From positions 253,828 through 317,827 of the forward strand of contig CAJJDO010000070.1 of assembly GCA_905183005.1 (NCBI GenBank): DNA of 64,000 nucleotides, written 5' to 3'. Every line of letters starts with the position of its first letter. Positions within the stretch are counted from its first letter, which is position 1. The notes beneath the pieces were generated by a model that did not search any database, was not told the DNA's origin, and saw nothing but the letters and a program-made list of their open reading frames with translations. Shown here in pieces: positions 36,001 through 48,500 of the stretch. Source of the stretch: Paramecium pentaurelia. Taxonomy: Eukaryota > Ciliophora > Oligohymenophorea > Peniculida > Parameciidae. The translations under genes and the position numbers were made by a program.

Positions 36001-37610
36001 TTAACACCAAATATTTTATGGTATATTTATCCTTGAAATGTATTATATTTATCATCATCGAATGCTTTTCCTTTATTAATATTGAATGCTTCAATATAAT
36101 CATTTAAGATATTCAAACAAAAGTATTTCAGTAAATTTTGATTAGAGAATGCTTTAATAATATAATATAAATTACTTGGAAATTATTCATATCTATTTAA
36201 GAGAACATCTTTGAATTATTTAATTTATTTAATAAATTGAATAGCATAATGAATATTACCATAATTTTGATTTTGATGTTCTAGAAAATTATTATAAAAT
36301 TAGATTTTGGCTAAGATTATTTTCTTCATTTGTTGAATAATTTATTGATCTGTACTTTCATTAAGTACAAAAGACTTTAAAGAATCTGTTATAAGTTTAT
36401 TATGTTATATATTAGAACCAACATTTTCAGATATTTAAATAAGTACTTAATTTAGAACTTATTCTTTTAAAAATTCTAATAATAGAGTGGTAATAGCAGA
36501 GAATCTTTATCTATTTTATGGATATATTGATTAATTAAGAGTAAGACATCTAATGATATGTTATTAAGCTTTAACTAATTAATGATTTTTAAGTAAGGTT
36601 TAGGCATAATCAATGGCTAATGAATCTTTAGAACTTTCAACTCTTCCAAAAAATTTTTATTCTAATCTTATTTCAATTAATTTAAGGACTGTTTAATAAT
36701 GATTCTTTGAATATTCTTTTGTAGTTAAACATATACAATATTATCTTTTATCACATGTTTAATAATGACTTCTACATAGAATATATGTACGTAATTTAGT
36801 AGATGTAGTTTCTGGATTACTTAATTCTAATTATGCAAATTAATATTTTAATTAATGGATTTCAAAGTTTTGAATAGAATTAGGCATATAATTATCAAAA
36901 ATGAATAATATTTTAATTAGAATAAGTGAAATTAATATCCAATAATTATTACTGATAGTAGTTTATGTAAACAAGACTTCAAATGATAATACTATGCTTA
37001 TGGAACTTAAGATTAGAGCAGTTTTAGAATAAATTTGATAAGCATATACTTTCATTCTACACAATTCAGTTACAAGGCTTATTTATATTAAGATATTAAG
37101 GATGCATTAAATAGTGAGAGGGAACATTGATTGGGAATCTAAATAATAGAATAATATGATTTAAGATATTTTGAATGTTTTTATTACGTATGAATATGTT
37201 GATATGTTGATATATAAAATCGATGTTGATTTAAGTGTTAATCCTCTTCTATAAATGAGTTCTCCTATAAACATAATACTAATAGTTTCAATCATAAGTA
37301 TTGTAGCTACAATCAATTCAGCTAAATTAGAAGAATAACAAAGGCTAATTTCTAAAACGATCGGATAGAATGTTATTGAAACATAATAAATAAATATAGA
37401 GAATACAGTAGCAAATATCTATCCAATTTAAGATTGAATATGATTTGAGTAATAATTTTTGTATGCCATTATTGCAGCTATGAAAATAATAAAATTCTGC
37501 ACAAAAACCATAATCCAAAATATTGATTATTTGACTATTGAGTCAGTAATGTATACATAAAGTCTTGTAATGATAGTAATTTTTGTTAGACTATGATTTA
37601 ATTGTTCCAT
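33098..37610 (-). CDS. second TmcB-like multipass membrane protein with PAS domain
   Basis: About 1,490 residues. ATG 37608-37610 (MEQLNHSLTKITIITRLYVY) leads into several hydrophobic helices. A Cys/His cluster follows (LCRSHYQTCDKRQYCICL, about 36700-36790), then a TPR-like helical array (SLAIDYAQTLLKNHQLVKAQ). A PAS domain lies around 36000-35700 with the family motif INIFLPEYVISYHRQLVESFL. The C-terminus has more hydrophobic segments (FLTFQFICFVIYIIFGN), a short basic tail and TGA 33098-33100. The arrangement is the same as in the 5994-11067 gene, but sequence identity is low. Frame arithmetic (length 1 mod 3) shows at least one intron. Likely a membrane-bound sensory protein; signal unknown. 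Confidence 0.72.
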
Positions 37611-37887
37611 TTAAGGTTACGCATTATAAAATATGAAAGAAGTAGGTTGAATTATTTAATAGAAGAGGATGAGGATATGAATTAACTTCGATTAGTTATA
37701 TTCTATGGTAAGGAAATGAGAGAGCATCAACAGTATTTATCTTGTAAAGGGTTTAAGGGTTGAAGGCATATAAAATGATTGAAATCTTGAGTATAAATTA
37801 AAAATATTTAAGAAAATTGAATAGCTAATATTTAACAATTAATTTGGAAGGATGTTAATGATAATTGTTATTATTGGGTTAATGAAA

Positions 37888-39079
37888 TCAGTTTCTGCTG
37901 GCAATGAATTGTGCAGTGGTTGACAATTTTTCACTAATGTGTTCTTAGAGTCTGTCAACTATTTCTTATTGAGCTTATCTATAAAATTAATTTAAAAATT
38001 AATTAAATACCTTTCAGCAGTTTAAGTTTCATAGATTTCAGATTAAACAGCATACCATGCTTATTATCCAGCAAGTCTTTCTTCACTATTTTCTAATTCT
38101 AAAGTATGGAATTCGATCCATGATTATGCATCTTCAATTGTATCTTTTTATTCTTAGATTTAGACTTCTAATTAAGCTTTTCTTTCAACTAATCTAGTAT
38201 GTTCATTAGATAAATGAACAGAGAATTCAGCCCAATGTGCAGCTTATCTATCTTCAACATCCTTAATTATTAAAATTTATTTAATACAGTCTTGGCAGCT
38301 TTCTCGCTCACTAATTATTGTCTAATTTCACTCAAAAGTTAAGCAATCTTAGTCAAAGCTTTTTGATTGACTCCATGAGTAGCAAGTTCTGTAAGAGCTG
38401 TGATAACTGGCTATAATTATATATATATATTATTTAAATACTTATAATAAAGCACTATGACTAGTATTATCTGAAAGCTTCTTGTGAAGTGTATCATATT
38501 TGCTCTTTAATTAAGCAAATGAGGCTCCAAGACTTAAATGTTAGATCAATTTGGCAGCTTCATCAATAGCATCAATAACATCATCAATAGCAGCAACTTT
38601 AGCAACAAATGTTTCATGTTATTAATTTCTTGTGGCTTCTTCTCTAGCATAAGTGGCTTCATTATTAGCAATATCTTAGATAGTAACTCTAATATCTTCT
38701 TCTGAGACTGCTAATGCTTCAATAGTATCGTCTCTCAATTAAGTGTTAGAGCTAATTTGATTTTGATGATATAAGATCTCTTTCTCTAAATCTTCAACAA
38801 TCTGAATATTACACAAATCATTACTCTATTGTTTGTAGTTGTATCAAGTTCAAATGCATGATCATGATCATTTTAGTCTTGTACAATACCAGCACCAACA
38901 CCATTTAATAACATATTAACTTCATTGGCTGGAGTCTAAGCAAGAAGGTGAGCCTTGATAGCTGACAATACGACATGTCCAAATGGATCAGCATTAATTT
39001 AGGCTAAGCTAGTATGAGTATCAACGAACTTAGCAGCTGTGATAGCAAGAACTAATGCCAAGACGGCTAATTTTTACAT
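37888..39079 (-). CDS. trichocyst matrix protein precursor (359 aa)
   Basis: Starts at ATG 39077-39079 with signal peptide MQKLAVLALVLAITAAKF. The mature region has the family's alternating helical blocks (HAFELDTTTNNRIVEDLEKEI; EEDIRVTIQDIANNEATYA; ETFVAKVAAIDDVIDAIDEA) and a Q/E-rich C-terminus ending in SRN and TGA 37888-37890. Introns at 38802-38824 (23), 38411-38441 (31), 38262-38287 (26) and 37979-38010 (32) leave exactly 360 codons. The DDVIDAIDEAAKLI motif parallels NEAISAIDESLGLL in the 26346 gene, making these two the closer pair. Secreted into dense-core trichocysts. Confidence 0.88.
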
Positions 39080-39753
39080 GTAAATTTAATATTGAATTAA
39101 AAACGGATCGAATTAACTCATTAAAATAATTAAAATTCATTTCTTTATTAATTATTCAATTCATTCATTCATTTTAAATCAATATTAAGTTTTTATCTAT
39201 AATTTATATATCTAATAAACTATACTATTAATTTCTCTGTTTTATCTGAACTTATCTCAAAATAATAAATACTTATATTATTCATAAATATTAAATATAT
39301 ATTTATATCATATCTATTCTCAAATATAAATAAATCTATTTAGATATCATTAAATTAATAATTATATAAAAATGATAGATTACTATAGATTAATAGATAA
39401 AAAAAGTCTGAATAACTATTATATAAATAAATTACTCTAATTTTAAATTAAATAGATCAATACAAAATAATTAAATTTATTCAATTATTATTATAATTAT
39501 CATATTAGACTCTATTTTATATAGGTGTCTAAATTAAATTTTGTATATTAATTTGAAATGATATTCTAATAATATACTGTTCATTTTATCTATTATAGAA
39601 TAAGTTAATTAAAATATAAATTATAGATCATTTGTATGTTAATTGAGTTAGATAACTTTAATTTATTAATATAGATTACATTTGTATATATATTAACGAA
39701 ATTGAATACTAAAAACTATAATATTAATTTGAAATTTTATCAAAATACCAACA
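39080..39753. other. divergent intergenic region
   Basis: 674 bp of extremely AT-rich DNA between the trichocyst matrix gene (minus) and CK2 alpha (plus). Presumably both promoters lie here. No ORF or RNA gene is recognisable. Confidence 0.5.
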
Positions 39754-40851
39754 ATGAACATTAAGCCACGACTTTATGGAGATGCAAATTTAAAAAAGAG
39801 ACCATCATACTTCGAATTTGAAAACATGGATATTCATTATGGGTATGTTGATTATTTATTTTTAGACAACTTGATAATTATGAGATTGTAAGGAAAATTG
39901 GAAGAGGAAAATATGCAGAAGTTTTTGAAGGAATCAATGTTAATACACTATAAAAGGTTGTTATCAAAGCTTTAAAACCAAGTATTAAATATTAAATATT
40001 TAATAGTAAGATAGAAGAAGATAAAGAGAGAAATCAAAATATTACAAAATTTGAATGGTTAAAACAATGTGTTGAAATTACTTGATGTTGTATTTGATCC
40101 TGCTTCAAAGACTACTAGTTTGATTCTTGAATTCATCAATAACACAGATTATAGAGTGTTATATCCTTAATTGTAGGATCAGGATGTTCGCTTTTATATG
40201 TATGAAATTTTGAAAGTAATTTTTAAATTACATTTATATATATAGTCTTTAGATCATTGTCATAGTATGGGTATAATGCATAGAGATATCAAACCACATA
40301 ATATAATGATTGATCATGAAAAGAAGTTATTAAAATTGATTGACTTTGGATTGGCAGAGTTCTATTTCCCTAATAAAAATTATAATTGTAGAGTAGCTTC
40401 TCGATATTTTAAATCTCCTGAACTTCTTTTAGATTATTAATATTATGATTATAGTTTAGATATTTGGAGTTTGGGATGCTTATTTGCTGGAATCATATTT
40501 TAATAAGAGCCATTCTTTCATGGATAAGATAATAATGATCAATTAGATAAAATAGCAAGAGTATTAGGAACAGATGATTTGATGAATTATCTCTAGAAAT
40601 ACAACATTTCATTGGGTCCAAACTTTGAGAATGTATTAGGATAACATCCTAAAAAACCATTCAATAAATTTGTTAATGAAGATAATGAATATTTGGCAAA
40701 GGCTGATGCAATTGAATTATTATAGAGCATGCTTATCTATGATCATGTAATACAATTATCTATATAATAATAGAATCTAAGAATTACAGCCAAAGAAGCA
40801 ATGTTACATCCTTATTTCCAATCAATCAGAAAGAACTCTAAAAGATAATGA
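39754..40851 (+). CDS. CK2A: casein kinase 2 catalytic subunit alpha (330 aa)
   Basis: Constitutive acidophilic Ser/Thr kinase. ATG 39754 (MNIKPRLYGDANLKKRPSYF). Gly-loop IGRGKYAEVFEG, VVIKALKP with the CK2-specific basic cluster RQKKIKREIKIL, catalytic loop HRDIKPHNIMID, activation segment DFGLAEFY (DWGLAEFY in most CK2), the CK2 signature VASRYFKSPELLLDYQ.YDYSLD and WSLGCLFAGIIF, and DNNDQLDKIARVLGTD. Four introns, 39843-39865 (23), 39982-40006 (25), 40216-40245 (30) and 40747-40773 (27), give 331 codons exactly and restore every conserved block. It is essentially just the kinase core; the C-terminal extension of vertebrate CK2 alpha is absent. Confidence 0.96.
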
Positions 40852-40999
40852 TAGTTAGAGTCTTAAATTAATATCAAATATAAACACCATTATCATATAG
40901 TATTTATTAATTCTTTACAATCTTATTATATCCATCAAACATTATCAAATTTAATTTTTAAGCAATAAATTTATTAATATAAAAAATTATCAGACATCT

Positions 41000-41721
41000 T
41001 CAATAGGCTTTGCTTGATTTCAATATCCTTTGTAATGATTATTAAAGTGTGGATAATTCATGAGCATGTCTATAATTATAATTATTATGTAATACCCTCT
41101 TGTAAAATTAGTTAATTCTGTTCTTGGTATTGCATTTAATTTAGCTGTTAATTATACAATATCTGATTGTGAAATTGAAGGATTATTTCTATTTAATCTC
41201 TCATTAAATTATATTGATTTTGTATAATTAAGTTATGGACCAGATTGATAGACTATATCATTTCCCATTCTAGTAATCCCAGTATTTTGTAATTATAATT
41301 CAATGTCTAATTTTGAGTCCCAATTCTTAAATCTATCTATTTTCTATTTAGCTCTTGTGGGTGAATCCTAAAATTATTGTTTCTATTAAGGTTTATGAAT
41401 CATTGGAGATGAACTCTAATGAATGCTACTATACACAACTTATGTTTATTTACGAGGACTAATAGTATAATACTAATTAAATTACTGAAACTCTCCTACA
41501 ACTAATCCATCGAGTCCTCTTTGTTTTCGTTCTGGTGATTCTCTAAACAATCTCATTCTTACAGGAGATACATTTGTAGTATTTGCTGCTTTTACTCCTT
41601 TATGAAAAGAGTGATCTGAATTCCCTATTTTACTAATAGCAGTAGATAAAATTCCAAGTTGATTGCTTTACTTATAAACTTTGCTAGTGTCTCCTAAATT
41701 CATTGAACTTGTATTTAACAT
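41000..41721 (-). CDS. hypothetical protein, 231 aa
   Basis: ATG 41719-41721 (MLNTSSMNLGDTSKVYKQSN) to TGA 41000-41002, with one 26-nt intron at 41070-41095. Removing it leaves exactly 232 codons and turns the end into a plausible helix (TRGHAHELSTLQQSLQRIL). The protein is polar, basic and S/T/Q/N-rich, with SP-type sites (NVSPVRMRL; RESPERKQRG; SSSPMIH) that could be phosphorylated. No domain is recognised; it is probably largely disordered. It converges with the CK2 alpha gene, 148 bp apart. Confidence 0.6.
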
Positions 41722-42141
41722 TATTTTATTTTATTGCAATTTTATTTTTAATAGTAAATTTATTATTATTAAATATTTTACTATTTATAATGAATTTTTT
41801 ATCTCATTTATAAATGTTATTCTAATTATATTTAAATATAATAATTGTTAAATGAATAATTATTTAATAAATAAATATTATAATATTAATGTCCAATTAG
41901 ATGTTCCAGATTCTTTTAATTAAGAATAGATATCTTACAAAATTTTATATAAATCTAATATTAATAAATGAGTAATCTTTTGTATAACTAACTTTAATTC
42001 TTATTATTTATAGGAATTTAATGATAAGATGTTAATAAATTAATAAATTTAAAAATAAGAAATTAGTTTAATTAATAAATATTTGTCAAATATAAATATT
42101 CTTTATATATAATTATTATGTTTAATTTATTTAATAATAAA
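41722..42141. other. intergenic spacer
   Basis: 420 bp between two minus-strand genes. AT-rich; nothing recognisable beyond its probable promoter and 3'-UTR roles. Confidence 0.45.
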
Positions 42142-42447
42142 TCATTATGGTTGCAATTGCTATTCTGTGAGATTGATTTTATAAAATTCATTTTCAACTC
42201 TTTGATTTCTTGCAGCAATTAATTTAGCTAATTTAATCTTTTTATAATATAACAAACCCGCAATTAATATTGAGATACCTACTACTGAACAAATCACAGA
42301 AACTACAATAACAACTGTATTAGATTAAGTTTCACTTGAGCTTATCGATTTTTTTATTGTTCCTATATTATCTTAATTAGATATATCCTTTGATTCTTCT
42401 TAATTAATTGATTCATCTGTTGTAAATAATACATCTGTATCATTTTA

Positions 42448-42505
<58 letters not shown>

Positions 42506-45500
42506 TATTCTTATCCTGTATTACTATTTGTATTTCCATTACTCTAATTATTAGATCCTGCTTATTATGGAGAAGCTAAAATAATATTTATATATAATAA
42601 TACTTGATGTTGGTTCAGTAGTTGGATAATTCAATTTATCAATAACTGAGATGGATGCACTCAATTCTAAAATCTTACCAATTTCAGGTGGTGGATTTAG
42701 AAACTCTAATTTACTGGCTAAATTTTCTAAGTTTGCTTTTGATTATTATGATTATTCAGATCCAATTTCTGCACTATCAACTATACCCCATTCAATTTAG
42801 ACTTAATAAGATATGCTTTCTTCCAAAAATCTTCTGGTTGATTTTTTAATACCTATAATAAAATAATTATAAGGATCTCCTCCTAATTATGCTCTAGCAT
42901 ATTATAAAAACTTATCACCATAAAATTCTTCAGTAGATAATTCAAATCTAGTTGATATTTAGAGTGTATTTTTAAGAGCAATTTTAACTTTACATCCTAA
43001 TTATGCATTTACAACAAAATGGATAGTTTTATTTTCATAGAAATAATTATTAGCTCCACATTAATCAGTCATCATCATTAGATTATGATGTTTAGAATGA
43101 GTAGTTAATCCTGGTTATATAGCTTTATTATTAACAAAAACTTAAATAAATTATGGTTCTTAAAATTACCACATTAATATAACAAAATCTTCTGGACTAC
43201 CAGATTGTCTTCTTTTAGTTAATTAATATTCTGATGCTGTTGGGTTGGTTCCTGCATTAGTCATATTTATAATAGTGTTAGTTGATACAAGAGCTACAAA
43301 TTTAGATTCTCTTAAATTCAAAGGTTCTGATCCCTACCAATGCCATTCAATTTAACTGTTAATTTCATTAAAGAATTAACCATCAGTTAATTTAATTGGT
43401 GAATATAATCTCTTATTATAATCAGGAGCAGCACTCATAAATCCCAAGACTGTAATCTTTCTATCTGGACACCAATATCCATTCCATGAATCTTATCTAG
43501 TACAATATGTAACATTAGGTCCAAAATAAGTATTATTACCAATACCTTAACCTATTTATCCAAAGAAATGTCCAGTTTAATCTTCAATTAAAAAGTTGAT
43601 TAATCCTGAACAACCAAATGAACCACAACCTCCAAACCATCCTAATTTTCTAACCTCAAATCCTAATGTATTATATAATAGAGCTTCAAATTAACAATTT
43701 GTACATGGTGAATTAATTAAGTAATGTTATCCTGACATATCATGTGCTATTTTATGTTATCTAAAGGCAGCATTATAACCACATTATGGTATATTATCAT
43801 AAGTGAGTCTAAAATTGTGGAATTCAACATTTGTTAAATAAACTTTGAGATCAATCTTTTAAGGTGTACAAATAACATCAAATTCTGAAGAGATGGGAGT
43901 ATCAATAGGAGGAAATGCTGTAGTGGAGACAGTACCCATTTATATCCCTATAGATTCTCTGCAATGAGGACTAAGAGAAGCTGAATAGCATTTAACACAA
44001 TCTGGTCTAACCAAAGCAGAAATATATATATTATTAAGCTTCATGTTATTTTCATAATAATTCCATGATCCTAATTTTAATATTATACTTCTATTGTTTT
44101 CAGCAACTATACTATTTTCAAGTTAAATTTCTTCAGTTTAAACTGCATACATTATTCCTCCTTCACTATGATGTGCATATAATCCTGATAAATATGTACA
44201 TTTACTAGATACTTATCTAACTGCAAAACAAACCAACACAGTACCTGAACAATGATTATTATAGAATGATGATATTTAAGCATCACTACATTTATTACCC
44301 ATAATAAAGAATCCTGTATCTTATGATCCTTGTCCTACATTACCTGATATATCAACTATATCCCTAGTCATTTAAGTTGGTATATATTCACCCATATAAA
44401 TGAAATTTCCAAATACTGCCCAATTAGCAATACCACCTTCCATCTCTTATATCATTCTTTTCTTCACATATATCATAGCGTTATCTTAAAATTTAACATA
44501 TTGACTATTATTAATCTATACTAAAGCTTTAATTCCATTAAAGAATATATTATTCTTAATTGTAATATATTATGAATCTTGTATTGTCATCAACATACCT
44601 GTAGAATCATGAAATGAACAACCAATAACTTCACTTTGAGTTTTAATGATCTTACTTTTAAGATTTCTAAAATCTAATCCACTTCTTTAAGTATCAAATT
44701 ATCCACAATTATTAAATTCTACTCCATGTAATATAGTGTAACCTCTTCTTGGAAATCCTAAATTTGCTTCAGGTTCTTCAAATTAGTAAATTAAAACTCT
44801 ACATCCTAAACCATGTACACTAGGTCCACCTTCAATCTTAATCTTTCTAGTCAAATGACCTACTACAGCTCTCATATCTAATTAACCTATCTCTCCCTTA
44901 TCTATAGTTACTTATGGAGCTCCATAATGATCAAATTCAAGTGCTGTATTCAATGTTATTACACATCCTTAAATAGATTAAATTGTTCTCTTTTCTCTTT
45001 AATCTGGATTAGTTCCTGATGGACCAAATACAATTTCATCTCCTACTGCCCAACCACCACATTCTACAACTTAAATTTCTGTAGATCCAGCATCAGCATA
45101 AATAGATAATCTAGTCCAAACTGTTTAAGGTGGTGTTGAATATAATTCTAATGCTTTTGTAACAGCTAATACTTTATTACTAACATCTAAATTAGCATCA
45201 ATTACTAATGGATTATCTCCAAATTCTCCATTCAAAATGATATTAATTTTACCAGGAAATGGATGAGTGATATTACCTGCTAATAATTTACCTGATCTAA
45301 TCCATATTCTTTCTGCTTCTAACTTAGTCATAGCTCTTCTTTCATCGAAAATTAAAGTTCCCAAAATTGTTAAATTAGCTAATTTAGGTGTATCAACATC
45401 CAATATCACTTGATAGGCTGCTTATACAATTGGACTATCACCTTCAATTGGTACTTTATTATCTATCCAAGTATTAGGATCACTCCAGTATCTATATCCA

Positions 45501-48500
45501 TCTTCTTATTTTACATCTCCTAATGAACTACATTCATCTCTGCATATAACTCCTCTTACTTCAACATATTCATATTTTTTCTTATTTTTACCAGATAAAC
45601 ATATGAAGAATAATTTATTTGTTTTATCATTAAACCAATCACCTTGATTACAAACATGTGTATCAGGTATCTATTCTAATGAAGTGTAATTAATTGGGAA
45701 TTATTTTTCAATATGTCTCATAATATCGAAGGTTTCTCTATGAGCTGAATAATTAAATCGTAATACTACAGCATTATCTGCCTCTGTAAAGTAAGGTGAT
45801 GCAAAGATACCCATGCTCAAAGGATCACTTGCTCCAAATTTAAAATGCACATTGTATGTGAATCCAGTAGCAAATATACTAACAAATGATTTAGGAACAT
45901 CATCACTACCTGCTTTAATAACCATCATAGTTTCAGCTTCTATATATCTTGTTTCATCAATTAATTAATCCATTTTATTTGCAATATTAGAATCATCTAA
46001 TCTATATATCTTTAAATCCACACCACTGAAGTCTTATTCAGGTGTTGGATTATTAATTAATACATCCCTTATTGTAACTTAATTCATAGCACAAATGATA
46101 GAATTATCCCAATATTCTTCTGGATGAGTAACACATCCTGGAATACCATCAATATGTTTCTTATATGGAATAATATAAGCTCCTCCTTCTACACCTGATA
46201 TAGAACCATCTAAATCCCAGAATATTTCTCTTCTATGATTCTACCAATATATTCTATTAGCTTAATCTGAATTGTATACTCTTACATTCTAGAAATGAGT
46301 ATTCTTACCACCTTGAACCCATACAAAATCATTCCAACACATAGAACAAGATTCTATTAATGCAGTATTGCTTCCAAAATTATAGATTCTAATATTTTTA
46401 GCAAGGAATCCATTTGTTCTTGGTACAACTAATGCTCTAGATCCTTTATAATATGCATCTGATTATGCATTGTTTATTGATTTTCCAATAATCAAAGCAT
46501 TATCTAAAACAGCTCCTTCATAAGAATGATTTGTTCTATGAGATTAAAAACCTGCAAATTTTGATTCTGCAATCATAATATCTTTGAAATAAATGTTACC
46601 TAATTCTTCACCTAAAATTCCACATTCATGATTTTTCCATGTTCTAAATGTTTCAAAAATTGCTTAAAAACTGGGATTATCAATATAAGGTTAATCATTA
46701 GCCCAATTTGCTAAATCCATACAAGGATACTATCTTGGAGCCATTTAGAATATACGTAGACCAAATCTACCATTTGAATGTGACCAATTATCTTTAAACT
46801 CAAGTATATTTAGACCTGGTGGACAAATATCTGATGTAGCTGATGGTCCATCAGGATTAGTTTTGATTTCATACCAAAATCCATACCATTCAGATCCTCC
46901 TGATCTATTTCTTCTTAATATATTTTAGGGATTTGTTATCCAAAAAGTAGAAACTGTAATATCTGTTTATAACATTATCCAACTTTATTTAGTACCTGCA
47001 ACAAGATTATCTTCAATAATGTTATTGGTTTCAATACCATCTTCTAAGAAAATTGCATGTCCAAATGTATTATAACATACATTCTTTTAAACCTTTAAAT
47101 AATGAACACCATGAATAGTTAAACAACGAGCATAACAATCATGAATAGAATTACCAATAACATAAGAGTTATCAATTTCACCATTCAAATGAAAATGAAC
47201 TGGATATCTTCCAATAATTCTAGGTTATCCACCATACCTAAATTCTGCATATGAAATTTTGCCTATTGATCCTTTTTCAGCTCTACCATGAATCATCAAA
47301 TGATAACCATATTTAAAACTTGATTATTCCCCTTATATAACAATATTTCTACTCAATAATCCAACCTCAACTTTCATATGAAATTATTCATCTCCATATG
47401 TTTCAATTGCTGAATAATGTTTAAATAAAAGTGGAGAATCTAAATGCAATGTCTTTTTATCTTCACTCACCTATACAATATACCTTTTTTCACTTTACAA
47501 ATGTTAAACTTCACTTGAAGTTATAACAATTTATTCTCCAATTTACCAATCTACTGGATCATCTACTGTAATTTAAGTAGCTCCAGCTAAAGCTGTATTA
47601 GACAATAATGTCCAAGTAGGAGTTCTCTCTTTTCCATGAATTATTAACTAACATTAATGACATCCTAACACTTTATTACCCATTTCAGGCATTTAAATAT
47701 CATCTTCATTACCATATAAAGTAATTTATACTTTATGTTAATGAGCTATCAAATCAGTTCCAATGTTGAATTTGCCTTCTCTAATAACAATATAATGAGC
47801 ATCAATTGAAGTATCAAGTTCATCAGAAAATGTTAATGTACCTTCCACTAATAATTACATCAATCTAGGTGTTTTAACATCAACTATTAATGTTTAACCT
47901 GCATTTACAATAACTGAATCTCCATCCCCAGGATATTCATATCCTCCCCAAGTATTTATGTCTGACCATTTAGTAGCATATATAAATTATTAATTATTAA
48001 CTGCTAAATTTCCATTAACTCTGACTTAAAATACTCCATTCAATTATGTTTATTCTAAATCTTTAATTCCTGTCTTACATATGATTTCAGTTTAAGAAAC
48101 ACTTTAAATACTACATGTCACTCCATCAATTGTAACAGATGTTTATCCATTAACAAATCCTGTTCCACTTATAGTAATAACAGCTTCTTCTGTAAAACTA
48201 CCTGTCTTGGGATTGACTGTATTAATGATAGGAACATTAATTGATGAATAACTAGCAGCATTTTAAATTGTATCTATGGTTTATCCATTTATTTGGATAT
48301 CTACATTACAAGAAGTCGGTATTAAATAGTCATTTTTACTATTTGATAATACCCATCCTTTTATTTCAATTTCAGCTAATTAACATTATGAACCTGTGAT
48401 TCCTCTTGAATCAAATAGTCTAATTGCTTTGATCCCAGAAATCTCATCTTTAGGAACATAAATATTCCAACCAGTATGAACTGTTTAATCGACTATTAAT

